A DNA stretch of 64,000 nucleotides, from assembly GCF_902859765.1 (NCBI RefSeq), contig NZ_CADIJV010000021.1:36964-100963 (forward strand), given 5' to 3'. How positions within the stretch are numbered: the stretch's first letter is position 1; each line of letters opens with the position of its first letter. Of this stretch, positions 46,615 to 55,375 are shown piece after piece. The DNA comes from Achromobacter pulmonis (GTDB lineage Bacteria; Pseudomonadota; Gammaproteobacteria; Burkholderiales; Burkholderiaceae_B). The notes below the pieces were generated by a model. It was given only the letters and a program-made list of their open reading frames with translations. It ran no database searches and was not told where the DNA came from. Position numbers and translations under genes: made by a program.

Positions 46615-47664
46615 ATGACCGACACACAACCTCTGCAGCTTCAGTCTGAGCTCGATCAGCAACGTCGACAGGTCGACGTAGACAACTACGATCTTACTCT
46701 CGGTGAAATCGTGCGCATGGCCGAGGCCAACGAACTGATTCGGGCGCCCGAGTATCAGAGAAAGTTTAGATGGTCCGAAGAAGATGAGTCCTACCTAATC
46801 GAGTCACTATTCTTGGGACTTCCAGTGCCCAGCATTTACGTCGCCTCGAACCCAGACGGCACATGGGAAGTGGTGGACGGTCTACAGCGCTTGTCCACCC
46901 TTATTCACTTCATGTCTATTAACCCGGCGGCGTTGAAACAACTCGGGAAAGAGGAGCCGCTCCGCTTGACCGAACTTAGGAAGCTCCCGTCGTTCAACCA
47001 TTACCGTTACTCGGACTTGCCAACACCGATCCGATTGCAATTCGGAAAGCGAGCTTTGCGCGTCACGGCACTGAGCGACAAGAGTGATCCGGAAATTCGG
47101 TTTGAGGTATTCGAGCGCCTGAACAAGGGAGGGGTATCTCTTAGTCCTCAGGAGGTTCGTGCGTGTATTTATCGCGGCCCGTTCGCCGAACTGCTGCGAG
47201 AACTTGGCGAGCAACCTATCTTCAAGAGGTTGGTAAAACTCCAACCGGTCCATCAGAATGACGGGACACGGGAAGAGCTTGTACTGAAGTTCTTCGCTTA
47301 CTTGAACTGGGCCGAAAAGTACGACGGAAATGTGAAGTCGCTTCTAAACCGGTACATGAAGGAAGCGGGACCGCACGTGGATATTGATGAATCACGAAAG
47401 CTTTTCAATAGCGTCGTCGACGGTATTCTCAAGATCACCGACGGGCCTTTGCTCCGGAAGGGCTATGGGAATACCCCTCTTAACCAATTGGAAGCCGTTC
47501 TGGTGGGCGCTGGTCGAATTTTGAAAGCGGGCAAGAAGCTAAAGACGCCGCCAGCAGATTGGCTGAACGATGCAGATCTTCTGAAGTCCAGCACAAAAGG
47601 AACAAACACCAAGTCGTCCTTCGATGCTCGCAACGCGCGCGCCGAGAGGCTCCTTGGGGGCTAG
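46615..47664 (+). CDS. DUF262 (ParB/sulfiredoxin-like) protein of a two-gene system
   Basis: 349 residues. The N-terminal DUF262 domain shows APEYQRKFRWSEEDESYLIESLFLGLPVPSIYV and the key DGLQRLST motif at about residue 89, which in GmrSD/BrxU-type enzymes belongs to an NTP-binding and hydrolysing ParB-like fold. It is followed by FEVFERLNKGGVSLSPQEVRACIY, also standard. There is no C-terminal DUF1524 HNH nuclease, so this is not GmrSD. The partner is the HEPN gene 14 bases downstream. Codon GC is lower than in the flanks. The ATG lacks a good Shine-Dalgarno. Confidence 0.88.
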   Translation: MTDTQPLQLQSELDQQRRQVDVDNYDLTLGEIVRMAEANELIRAPEYQRKFRWSEEDESYLIESLFLGLPVPSIYVASNPDGTWEVVDGLQRLSTLIHFMSINPAALKQLGKEEPLRLTELRKLPSFNHYRYSDLPTPIRLQFGKRALRVTALSDKSDPEIRFEVFERLNKGGVSLSPQEVRACIYRGPFAELLRELGEQPIFKRLVKLQPVHQNDGTREELVLKFFAYLNWAEKYDGNVKSLLNRYMKEAGPHVDIDESRKLFNSVVDGILKITDGPLLRKGYGNTPLNQLEAVLVGAGRILKAGKKLKTPPADWLNDADLLKSSTKGTNTKSSFDARNARAERLLGG

Positions 47665-47678
47665 ACTGAGCCTACGGG

Positions 47679-48341
47679 ATGCGATTTACTTCGGAACTCA
47701 TGCTCGCGACTCGGGAGCTCGCTCGAATCCGGGCAGACATAGCCCATGCGGATACCGCAGTCATTTCACCCTCTTCACCTGTACAAGAAAGAGGTGCTGC
47801 TGTACGAGCCTCGGCCTACGTCTGGCTCGCCGCACTCCTTGAGCGAATTGTTCGAGCTTCACTGCAAGCGACTTTACGTGAAATTACGCAATTGGCGGTA
47901 CCGATCAAGGATCTCCGATTCAGTCTTTTCTCCCTGCTTTGCGATGCCGAGTTCGCTTCGATTGCGGATCGAAACAGAAGCAGTTCTTGGGAGCAAAAGA
48001 TCGCGGTTTTCCTTCGTACTACTGAAGCGAAACCAGCGCTCCTGGCAGAGAACATCCTACCTCTTGACGGGAGGACTATTCGCGGTGAGCATCTTGACAC
48101 GATCTGGTTAGTCCTTGGTCTCGGTGCCCAAAGCGTTCCGAGCCCTCTACATCGCATAGCGCTGAAGGACTTAGCAGATGGTCGAAACGAAATCGCGCAT
48201 GGGCACATTGATCCCGTAACGTTCGGACGCTCCAAAGCAACGAACGACATGCTTGGTATTGCTAGGCGCGTTGACGAAGTCATACTGCACCTACTAGGCT
48301 CACTCGACGCCTATGTGGAAGGGAAGCAGTACACCCGGTGA
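47679..48341 (+). CDS. HEPN-domain ribonuclease (MAE_28990/MAE_18760-like)
   Basis: 220 residues, all-helical. The diagnostic HEPN catalytic motif Rx4-6H appears as RNEIAHG (Arg169 to His174), preceded by a conserved polar/hydrophobic helix. The N-terminal half (RASAYVWLAALLERIVRASL) fits the MAE_28990-like group, which is commonly found next to DUF262 genes. HEPN toxins cleave RNA. Together with the DUF262 sensor it forms a probable abortive-infection or toxin-antitoxin-like cassette. Function is inferred from motif and pairing. Confidence 0.78.
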   Translation: MRFTSELMLATRELARIRADIAHADTAVISPSSPVQERGAAVRASAYVWLAALLERIVRASLQATLREITQLAVPIKDLRFSLFSLLCDAEFASIADRNRSSSWEQKIAVFLRTTEAKPALLAENILPLDGRTIRGEHLDTIWLVLGLGAQSVPSPLHRIALKDLADGRNEIAHGHIDPVTFGRSKATNDMLGIARRVDEVILHLLGSLDAYVEGKQYTR

Positions 48342-48612
48342 ATATCGGCATTGTGCCGCTGGAGGCCTGCTGCGAGCCTCCACCGTGCGGTGCAATGCTT
48401 CCGCGAGACGGTCAATTTCCAAGTACGGCCCCTTTCGAGAAGCAATTATTGACACCAAGAGACTCCGCGCCCGCGGGCAGGGACTTATAGCACTTTGCCC
48501 TCCTGCAAGACTTACCGCGAACATTGAATGATCGTTTCTTCCTGACGCGAACAGCAACTCGTGGCCGTAAGTGGACTTAGACTTACCTCCTACGCCACAC
48601 AAATAACCATGT
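48342..48612. other. Gap between HEPN gene and terminator
   Basis: About 270 bases with no supported gene; the mixed composition is intermediate between the low-GC cassette and the flanking chromosome. It ends at the strong terminator at 48613. Confidence 0.4.
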
Positions 48613-48644
48613 AAAAAGAGGGCCGCAAAAGCGGCCCTCTTTTT
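48613..48644. terminator. Strong bidirectional intrinsic terminator
   Basis: The sequence aaaaagagggccgc-aaaa-gcggccctcttttt forms a 14-base perfect stem (9 bases GC-rich core) with a T-run on both strands. It ends the class-III aminotransferase gene (minus strand, 19 bases after its stop) and can also stop transcription from the DUF262-HEPN cassette. Confidence 0.93.
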
Positions 48645-48663
48645 ATCTACCGTAAAACTTCTA

Positions 48664-49857
48664 TCAAACCTTACGCACCCGCCCAATCAACCCATCCAGC
48701 TGCGTGAGCATCGTATCGATTTCTTCCGCCGTCACATTCAACGCCGGCATGAAGCGCAGCAGATTGCCGCGCGGCGCATTTAGCAGCAGACCATTGGGCG
48801 CCAGGTTGCGCGCGGCTTCGACGATGGCGGGGCCGTCATCGCGATCCATGATCAGCGCACGCAGCAGCCCCATCCCGCGCTCACCCTTCATCCCATACTT
48901 GGCCGACAGGGCCAGCAGGCCTTCGGACAATTGCTTGGCACGGGCATTGACCGATTCCATGAAGCCAGGAGCCGCCAGCGCATCAAACACCGCCACCCCC
49001 ACAGCCGCCATCAACGGATTCCCGTTATACGTGCCGCCCTGATCCCCATGCGAGAACACGCAGACTTCCTGGCGCGCCAACAGCGCAGCCAGCGGCACCC
49101 CACCGCCAATCCCCTTGGCCAGCGTCATGATGTCCGGCACCACGTCGGATTGCTGGTAGGCGAACAGCGTGCCGGTGCGGCCCATCCCCGTCTGCACTTC
49201 ATCCACAATGAACAGCAGCTTGTGCTCATCCGCCAGCTTGCGCAGGCCCTGCATGAATTCCTTCGTCGCCGGAATCACGCCAGCCTCGCCCTGCACCGGT
49301 TCCAGCATGATCGCCACGGTCTGGTCGTCGATCAGCTTGCGCACCGATTCCAGATCATTGATCTCGGCCTTCAGGAAACCTTCCACCTGCGGCGCGAACA
49401 TCTTGTCCCAGCCCGGCTTGCCGGACGCCGACATCGTGGCCAGCGTGCGGCCGTGGAAGCCGTGGTTCATGGTGATGATCTTGTAGGCGCCCTTCTTGTT
49501 GACCTGGCCCCATTTGCGCGCCAGCTTGATGGCGCCTTCGTTGGCTTCGCCGCCGCTGTTAGCGAAGAAGACGCGGTCGAACACCGACGCGCCGGTCAGG
49601 CGGCTGGCCAGTTCGATGGACGGCAGGTTGTAGAACGCCGGCGACGGGTTCATCAGCAGCTTGGACTGGTCCAGCAGGGCCTTTTGCATTTCCGGGGCGC
49701 AGTGGCCCAGGGTGTTGACGGCCCAGCCCTGGATGAAGTCCAGGTATCGCTTGCCGGCGTGATCCTCCAGCCAGGACCCCTGACCGCGCACGAACACGAG
49801 GTCCGGGCGGGAGGTGATCTCCATGAGGGCGTTGACGTTGTACTGGCTGAATTCCAT
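48664..49857 (-). CDS. argD: Acetylornithine/succinylornithine-type aminotransferase (class III, PLP)
   Basis: 397 residues. The PLP lysine is Lys248 (TLAKGIGGGVPLAA), Asp219 in LLFIVDEVQTGMGRTG pairs with the pyridine nitrogen, and the SGGEANEGAIKLARKW cofactor-phosphate segment is present. Length and motifs match the ArgD/AstC subgroup, which transfers the delta-amino group of N-acetylornithine in arginine synthesis. No other arg genes are adjacent, so another omega-amino acid (4-aminobutyrate, ornithine) is possible. A strong terminator lies directly after it. Confidence 0.88.
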   Translation of the reverse strand: MEFSQYNVNALMEITSRPDLVFVRGQGSWLEDHAGKRYLDFIQGWAVNTLGHCAPEMQKALLDQSKLLMNPSPAFYNLPSIELASRLTGASVFDRVFFANSGGEANEGAIKLARKWGQVNKKGAYKIITMNHGFHGRTLATMSASGKPGWDKMFAPQVEGFLKAEINDLESVRKLIDDQTVAIMLEPVQGEAGVIPATKEFMQGLRKLADEHKLLFIVDEVQTGMGRTGTLFAYQQSDVVPDIMTLAKGIGGGVPLAALLARQEVCVFSHGDQGGTYNGNPLMAAVGVAVFDALAAPGFMESVNARAKQLSEGLLALSAKYGMKGERGMGLLRALIMDRDDGPAIVEAARNLAPNGLLLNAPRGNLLRFMPALNVTAEEIDTMLTQLDGLIGRVRKV

Positions 49858-50070
49858 GGCGGTGCCTGCTGAATTGTGAGAACCGGGTTGAAAAAGGGTG
49901 GGAAACGCGTAAATGCCGAATTTAGCATCGGCGGCGGGATGCTATCGTGACGCACCCCCAGCCGATCCGCCCCACGGCCGCCTCAAAAGGGCCGCTTGCG
50001 CGGGGCTCCCTATTTTATGCAACAGGGCCGGCGCCAGGCGCCGCCCTTTGTCGCTTTTTACTGACCGATC

Positions 50071-51036
50071 ATGACACGAATTCTTTCCAGTCTTGCCGCC
50101 GGCCTGGTGCTGGCGGCGGCCACGACGGCCGCGCATGCCGCGTATCCCGACCGTCCCATCCGCCTGGTGGTGCCGTTCCCGCCGGGGCAGGCCACCGATA
50201 TCTTCGCCCGCGCGCTGGCCGAGAAGCTGGGCGCGGCGCTCAAGCAGCCGATCGTGGTGGAGAACCGCGCCGGCGCCGGCAGCAATATCGGCATGGAGCA
50301 GGCCGCGCGCGCGACGCCGGACGGCTACACGCTGGTGATCGCGGGTTCGGCCGCGGCGGTGAACCAGACGCTGTACAAGACCATCAACTACAGCCTGACC
50401 AAGGATTTCGCGCCGGTGTCGGGGGTGTTCTCGGTGCCGCTGATGTTCCTGGCGACGCCGGCTTCGGGCATCACGTCGCTGCAGCAGCTGGTGAAGCAGG
50501 CGCGCGCCAATCCGGGCGAGCTGGCGTATGCCAGCGCCGGCATCGGCGGCACGCAACATCTGTCGGCCGAGATGTTCAAGGCGGCGGCCAATATCGACAT
50601 TCGCCATATTCCGTACAAGGGCAGCGGCCCGGCGCAGGCGGATTTCCTGGGCCATCAGGTGCCGCTGATGGTGGATTCGGTGACGGCGGGGCTGCCGCAC
50701 GTGCAGAGCAAGAAGGCGGTGGCGCTGGCGGTGACGACGGCCAAGCGCCTGCCGCAGCTGCCGGACGTGCCGACGGTGGCTGAAAGCGGTTATCCGGGTT
50801 TCGAGGCGATTGGCTGGGCGTCGGTGCTGGCCCCGCGCGGCACGCCGCTCGAGGTGACCCACTACCTGAGCCAACAGATCGGCCACGTGCTGGGCACGCC
50901 CGAGATGCAGAAGTTCTTCCATGACCGCGGCGCGGAACCGATGCCGATGACGCCCGAGGCCACCGCCACCTTCATCGCCAGCGAGGTCGAGAAGTGGGGC
51001 AAGGCGGTCAAGCAGTCGGGCGCGCAGGTGGACTGA
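50071..51036 (+). CDS. Bug-family tripartite tricarboxylate receptor
   Basis: 321 residues with a signal peptide (about 1-22, ...AAHA). Bug motifs are present: [41 protein letters not shown] and [10 protein letters not shown] periplasmic carboxylate-type solute receptor, orphan with respect to TctAB. It is divergent from argD with a 213-base gap. No clear Shine-Dalgarno precedes the ATG. Confidence 0.92.
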   Translation: MTRILSSLAAGLVLAAATTAAHAAYPDRPIRLVVPFPPGQATDIFARALAEKLGAALKQPIVVENRAGAGSNIGMEQAARATPDGYTLVIAGSAAAVNQTLYKTINYSLTKDFAPVSGVFSVPLMFLATPASGITSLQQLVKQARANPGELAYASAGIGGTQHLSAEMFKAAANIDIRHIPYKGSGPAQADFLGHQVPLMVDSVTAGLPHVQSKKAVALAVTTAKRLPQLPDVPTVAESGYPGFEAIGWASVLAPRGTPLEVTHYLSQQIGHVLGTPEMQKFFHDRGAEPMPMTPEATATFIASEVEKWGKAVKQSGAQVD

Positions 51037-51116
51037 CGGCGCGGCGGGAGGGCGGGCGCGGCGGCCTTGCGGGGCATCACGTCGGGCGCCTGCCCCAAAG
51101 CAAGCCGCGCAATGAC

Positions 51117-51143
51117 AAACGCCGGGCCCAGGCCCGGCGTTTT
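51117..51143 (+). terminator. Intrinsic terminator after the Bug gene
   Basis: The sequence gccgggcc-ca-ggcccggc followed by gttttt forms a compact hairpin with a T-run, about 80 bases after the Bug stop codon and just before the end of the convergent effector gene. Confidence 0.85.
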
Positions 51144-51147
51144 TGCG

Positions 51148-52008
51148 TCAGTTGATGACAACGTGGTTGTTGTCCTTCTCGCTGCCTTCAATGGCGCCGT
51201 GCGGGCCGATCTGCACGTAGGATGCGCTGGAGCCGATGTGCATGCCCCACGACAGCATGTGGCCGCCGAATTCCTGGGCCCATTCGCCCCAACCTTGCTG
51301 CGGGTTGCCGACGCCGTGCGATTCCAGTTGGAAGAAGCTGTCGCCGTTGTTGGTGCGGCCGATCAGCAGGTGGCCGACGCCGGGCAGGTCCATGCCGTGT
51401 TGCTGGTGCGGCGAGCCCTTGTAGTGGCTGGAGCCGCGCGCCTGCATCTGGCCGCCGCCATCCTGTTGCAGTTGGTTGGCGAGCGCGCCGCCGTCGTTGA
51501 CGACGAAGTGGCCGCCGCACATCAGGGCGGCATGGAACTGTTGCTGGGTCATTTGCAGGGCCTGGCCGCCGCGCGTCAGGTTATTGAGCGCAACGCCGTT
51601 CAGGCGGTTCATGACGTCGGTTTCCTGCTGGGTCGCCTGATTGTTGTTCAAGGCGTTGGTGAAACGCCCCGACAGCACGCCGCCATCGTTGATCGCGCTC
51701 TGGAAGCCCGGAGCGTTGGGCAGCGAACCCAACACGGTGGTGCGCGAGATCTCGTCCAGGTCCGGCGCCGGCGCATTGCCGAGCGCATGGGCCTCGGACT
51801 GCACGTAAAGATCGATTCCCCGCACGACGTTCGACAAGGCATGCACGGTGCCGCCGATCACGTTTTCCACCAGGGTGTTGAGGGTACTGGCCCAGGACCC
51901 GCCCTGCGCCTGCTGCACGTTGCCGTTCTGCGGCGCCTGCTGCACCCCGACGGGCGCCACGGCGTTGACCTGGCCACCGCCGACCTGTCCGATTCCTCCT
52001 GCGACCAT
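51148..52008 (-). CDS. Putative type III secreted effector
   Basis: 286 residues. The first 45 residues are Gly/Gln/Asn/Val/Ser-rich and devoid of a Sec signal, typical of a type III export signal and chaperone-binding segment. The rest is soluble: helical 45-150, then a Gly/His/Trp-rich domain (FHAALMCGGHFVVNDGG at about 158-174; HGMDLPGVGHLLIGRT; MLSWGMHIGSS). A Cys and several His could form a catalytic site, but no family was recognised. aaggag precedes the ATG. The CesT-like chaperone gene ends 11 bases upstream, the classic order for a cognate pair. Confidence 0.65.
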   Translation of the reverse strand: MVAGGIGQVGGGQVNAVAPVGVQQAPQNGNVQQAQGGSWASTLNTLVENVIGGTVHALSNVVRGIDLYVQSEAHALGNAPAPDLDEISRTTVLGSLPNAPGFQSAINDGGVLSGRFTNALNNNQATQQETDVMNRLNGVALNNLTRGGQALQMTQQQFHAALMCGGHFVVNDGGALANQLQQDGGGQMQARGSSHYKGSPHQQHGMDLPGVGHLLIGRTNNGDSFFQLESHGVGNPQQGWGEWAQEFGGHMLSWGMHIGSSASYVQIGPHGAIEGSEKDNNHVVIN

Positions 52009-52019
52009 GTCGTTCTCCT

Positions 52020-52481
52020 TCAGGCGAGGTTGATGGCGGGGGACATGCCCGGCGCCGCGGCGGCCGGGGCCGGCGTGTCCTGCGCGGTCAGCTTGCCGTC
52101 GGCGTAGGCCTTGCGCCAGGTCTGCTGCACCAGGCGGAAGTCGCCCAGCGCGCGCACCAGGCCGTCGGCGTCCAGGCCGTCCAGCGGCAGCGTCTTGAAC
52201 AACAGGATCTTGCTGGCGTCGACGCTGAAGGCACAGCCGTCGGTCAGCAGGCCGTACAGCTGGGCTTGCAATAGCGTTTCGAACAGGCGGGCCTGCTGCG
52301 CCTGCGGCGGATAGAAGCCGATGGCGCCGGCCAGGCTGATCTGGCCGCGGCTGTCGTGGTGCTCGATGCGCACCGGGTGGTCGTCCTGGAACTGGATGTC
52401 CAGCGCCTGGGCCTTGGCGTCGACGCCGCCGCCCAGTTGCAAGCGGTCGGCGGCCGCGTTGATGAGGTCATGAAACGCCAT
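52020..52481 (-). CDS. CesT-family type III secretion chaperone
   Basis: 153 residues, acidic. The CesT fold is recognisable by pattern: an N-terminal amphipathic helix (FHDLINAAADRLQLGG), alternating beta strands (LDIQFQDDHPVRIEHHD, GQISLAGAIGFYP) and a second helix (ARLFETLLQAQLYGLLTDGCAFSVD). The first ATG (52487) lies only 1 base after the aaggaga Shine-Dalgarno. The ATG at 52481 has ideal spacing and was chosen. It would keep the downstream product export-competent. No T3SS structural genes are in the window. Confidence 0.72.
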   Translation of the reverse strand: MAFHDLINAAADRLQLGGGVDAKAQALDIQFQDDHPVRIEHHDSRGQISLAGAIGFYPPQAQQARLFETLLQAQLYGLLTDGCAFSVDASKILLFKTLPLDGLDADGLVRALGDFRLVQQTWRKAYADGKLTAQDTPAPAAAAPGMSPAINLA

Positions 52482-52592
52482 TGCCATTCTCCTTGGGTTG
52501 GATCGATAGACAAGGCGTGAGTAACGCGGGAGGCCGCCCCGGTTCCGTGGCGTTACGAATTCGGCCGACGCGAGGCCGGCCGGACGGGCGGG

Positions 52593-52922
52593 TCAGGTGT
52601 TGTCTTTGACCGTGGTGCTGGGGCCGTTGGTCTTGACCGACGCGATGCCGTTGTCGCGGGCCGCGGTGCTCGAATACATCTCGCTGCGGCCGATGGTCTG
52701 GCCATTGGTGGCGGTCAGGGTGAAGTAGGGCGAGCCGTCGGTGGCCGTCTTGCGCTCGTAGCGCGCGTCGACCTGCGAATTCTGCCGGACCGAGGCGATG
52801 CCGTCCTGGGCACTGGCCTTGCTGGTGTAGCGCTCGCTGGTGAGGATGACTTCATGGTTCGCAGCTTTCAGGTTGAACATGAACTGATCGCCGCTGGGCT
52901 TCAACTCGTAGTAACCACTCAT
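52593..52922 (-). CDS. YegP-family protein (two DUF1508 repeats)
   Basis: 109 residues made of two tandem DUF1508 units of about 50 residues: YYELKPSGDQFMFNLKAANHEVIL...GIASVRQNS, then YFTLTATNGQTIGRSEMYSS...GIASVKTN. The start at 52922 follows aaggagatttcc. The family is small, cytoplasmic and of unknown function, often stress-induced. The larger antisense-like frame running to 54464 is not coding. Confidence 0.9.
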   Translation of the reverse strand: MSGYYELKPSGDQFMFNLKAANHEVILTSERYTSKASAQDGIASVRQNSQVDARYERKTATDGSPYFTLTATNGQTIGRSEMYSSTAARDNGIASVKTNGPSTTVKDNT

Positions 52923-53246
52923 GGAAATCTCCTTCAGGGGGATGGATTCGACAATTGGCCAACCTGCGATGCGTCCGCGAGAACACTGGCCGATAGTAGT
53001 GGATACCAACCGGCGTGGCCAATTTCCAGACGCGTGGAGGCGGGGGGCCGGCGCGGTCCATGGCGGTGCGCGCGCTGCGCCACGGTGGCGCGCGGCGCAC
53101 CACGACGGTGCGGGCGCATCCGCCTCGGCCGGGCGTGGTCCGGGGGCCGCGAAATGGCACGGAACTTGCTTTTCCCGTTTTGTATACCGAATTGGTGTGC
53201 AACGCTCGACCCCGCTCCCGGGGCGGCGCGCCCTGGAGAGTTCCTC
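52923..53246. other. Intergenic region between yegP-like gene and ABC operon
   Basis: 324 bases holding the two divergent promoters. A short GC-rich hairpin (gcgcaccac-ga-cggtgcg type, near 53095) and an AT-rich tgtataccgaat segment at about 53178, 55-70 bases before the ABC receptor start, are the only notable elements. No small gene is evident. Confidence 0.4.
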
Positions 53247-54029
53247 ATGAACCGTAGAACCCTGTTGCTGTCCCTTTGCACCGCCGCCACCTTGCTGGCC
53301 GCGCCGCTCACGCATGCCGACACGCTGGACGATATCGTCAAGGCCGGCACCATCAAGATCGCCGTGCCGCAGGACTTTCCGCCGTTCGGCTCGGTCGGCG
53401 CCGACATGAAGCCGCTGGGCTATGACATCGACACCGCCGCGCTGATTGCCAAGCAGTTGGGCGTGAAGCTGGAACTGGTGCCGGTGACCAGCGCCAACCG
53501 CATTCCCTACCTGCAGACGCGCAAGGTGGACCTGGTGATTTCCAGCCTGGGCAAGAACGCCGAGCGCGAAAAGGCGATCGACTTCTCCGACGCGTATGCG
53601 CCGTTCTTCAACGGCGTGTTCGGCCCGGCCGACCTGAAGGTGGCGTCGGCCGCCGATCTGGCGGGCAAGACCATCGGCGTGACGCGCGGCGCGGTCGAGG
53701 ACATCGAACTGAGCAAGATCGCTCCGCCCACGGCCACGCTCAAGCGCTATGAAGACAACAACGGCACCATCACCGCCTTCCTGTCGGGCCAGGTGCCGCT
53801 GATCGCCACCGGCAACGTGGTGGCCGCCGCGATCCTGGCGCGCAACCCGCCCAAGAAGCCGGAGACCAAGTTCCTGATCAAGAATTCGCCGTGCTACATC
53901 GGCCTGAACAAGGATGAGCCCAAGCTGCGCGCCAAGGTCAACGAGATCCTGGCCAACGCCAAGCGCGATGGTTCGCTGGCGGCGATTTCCAAGAAGTGGC
54001 TGGGCGCCGACCTGCCCAAGGACCTGTAA
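53247..54029 (+). CDS. Polar amino-acid ABC transporter, periplasmic binding protein
   Basis: 260 residues with a signal peptide (about 1-24, ...LTHADTLDDI). The SBP family 3 signature is seen in GYDIDTAALIAKQLG, followed by LQTRKVDLVISSLGKNAEREKAIDFSDAY. The ligand is an amino acid. The Shine-Dalgarno ggagag precedes the ATG at 53247. First gene of a complete four-gene importer. Confidence 0.93.
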   Translation: MNRRTLLLSLCTAATLLAAPLTHADTLDDIVKAGTIKIAVPQDFPPFGSVGADMKPLGYDIDTAALIAKQLGVKLELVPVTSANRIPYLQTRKVDLVISSLGKNAEREKAIDFSDAYAPFFNGVFGPADLKVASAADLAGKTIGVTRGAVEDIELSKIAPPTATLKRYEDNNGTITAFLSGQVPLIATGNVVAAAILARNPPKKPETKFLIKNSPCYIGLNKDEPKLRAKVNEILANAKRDGSLAAISKKWLGADLPKDL

Positions 54030-54053
54030 GGCGGGCGCGTCGGAGCGCGGTTC

Positions 54054-54722
54054 ATGGCTTACCAATTCGACTTCGCTTCCGTGTTCGATTACACGCCGGT
54101 GCTCATCAAGGGCATCGGCGTGACGGTCGAGCTGATCGCCTTTGGCGCGGTGGCCGGCGTGGCGCTGGGCATCGGCTGCGCCTGGGCCCGCACGCAGGGG
54201 CCGCGCTGGCTGCGCGCGCCGGTCACCGCCTATGTGGAGGTGGTGCGCAATACGCCGTTCCTGATTCAGCTGTTCTTCGTGTTCTTCGGGCTGCCGTCGC
54301 TGGGCGTGCAGTTCAGCGAGATGCAGGCGGCCTGCCTGGCGATGGCGCTGAACCTGGGCGCCTATAGCGCCGAGATCATCCGCGCCGGCATCGACGCCAC
54401 GCCCAGGGGCCAGTACGAGGCTGGCGCCAGCCTGGCGATGACGCGCTGGCAGGTGTTCCGCCATATCGTGCTCAAACCCGCATTGGCGCGCATCTGGCCG
54501 GCCCTGTCGTCGCAGATCGTGATCGTGATGCTGGGCTCGGCGGTGTGTTCGCAGATCGCGGCCGAGGACCTGACGTTCGCGGCCAATTTCATCCAGTCGC
54601 GCAATTTCCGCGCGTTCGAGGTGTATTTCGTGACCACCGGCATCTATCTGGCGCTGGCGGTATCGTTGCGCCAGTTGCTGCGCATGACGGGCAAGCGGTT
54701 GTTCCGCAGGGCGGTGCGATGA
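54054..54722 (+). CDS. Polar amino-acid ABC transporter permease (HisM/GlnP type) 1
   Basis: 222 residues, about five hydrophobic helices. The EAA loop reads TPRGQYEAGASLAMTRWQVFRHIVLKPAL and the YVEVVRNTPFLIQLFFVFFGLP segment is typical. Partner of the permease encoded next, with a 4-base overlap (ATGA). Confidence 0.93.
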   Translation: MAYQFDFASVFDYTPVLIKGIGVTVELIAFGAVAGVALGIGCAWARTQGPRWLRAPVTAYVEVVRNTPFLIQLFFVFFGLPSLGVQFSEMQAACLAMALNLGAYSAEIIRAGIDATPRGQYEAGASLAMTRWQVFRHIVLKPALARIWPALSSQIVIVMLGSAVCSQIAAEDLTFAANFIQSRNFRAFEVYFVTTGIYLALAVSLRQLLRMTGKRLFRRAVR

Positions 54723-55375
54723 TCGAGTTCTCTACCTGGGACATCGTCCGCAATCTGCTGCTGGCGGCGCGCTGGACCGTTGTGCTGTCGCTGGTGGCGT
54801 TCGTCGGCGGCGCGCTGATGGGCGGGCTGGCGCTGATGATGCGAACCTCGCGCGTGCCGCTGATGCGGCGCGTGAGCTGGGCCTATATCGAACTGTTCCA
54901 GGGCACGCCGCTGCTGATGCAGTTGTTCCTGGCGTTCTTCGGGTTGTCGCTGCTGGGGCTGGAAGTGCCGCCGTGGCTGGCGGCGGGCGCGGCGCTGACG
55001 CTGTGGGCGGGCGCCTTCCTGGCCGAGATCTGGCGCGGCTGCGTGGAAGCGATTCCGAAAGGCCAGTGGGAAGCCTCGGCCAGCCTGGCGCTGGGCTACG
55101 TGCAGCAGATGCGCTACGTGGTGCTGCCGCAGGCGCTGCGCATCGCGGTGGCGCCCACGGTCGGCTTCGCGGTGCAGATCGTCAAGAGCACGGCGCTGAC
55201 CTCCATCATCGGTTTCACCGAACTGTCCAAGGCCAGCACGGTGATCACCAACGCCACCTTCAGTCCCTTCACCGTCTATGCCTGCGCCGCGCTGATCTAC
55301 TTCGCGCTGTGCTGGCCCCTGTCGCGCCTCAGCCTGCTGCTGGAAAGGAAGTTGCATGCCCCTCATCGCCCTTGA
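54719..55375 (+). CDS. Polar amino-acid ABC transporter permease 2
   Basis: 218 residues. The segment YIELFQGTPLLMQLFLAFFGLS corresponds to the one in permease 1, and the EAA loop is IPKGQWEASASLALGYVQQMRYVVLPQALR. It overlaps both the upstream permease (4 bases) and the downstream ATPase gene (20 bases), so the four components are translationally coupled. Confidence 0.93.
   Translation: MIEFSTWDIVRNLLLAARWTVVLSLVAFVGGALMGGLALMMRTSRVPLMRRVSWAYIELFQGTPLLMQLFLAFFGLSLLGLEVPPWLAAGAALTLWAGAFLAEIWRGCVEAIPKGQWEASASLALGYVQQMRYVVLPQALRIAVAPTVGFAVQIVKSTALTSIIGFTELSKASTVITNATFSPFTVYACAALIYFALCWPLSRLSLLLERKLHAPHRP

Noticed and set aside
46407-46649. 80-residue plus-strand frame before the DUF262 gene
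   Set aside because: Overlaps the DUF262 start in another frame and has no recognisable features or ribosome-binding site.
52593-54464. Long 623-residue minus-strand frame through the ABC transporter genes
   Set aside because: Only its last 109 codons (the YegP-like protein) are coding. The rest is antisense to the binding protein and permease genes.
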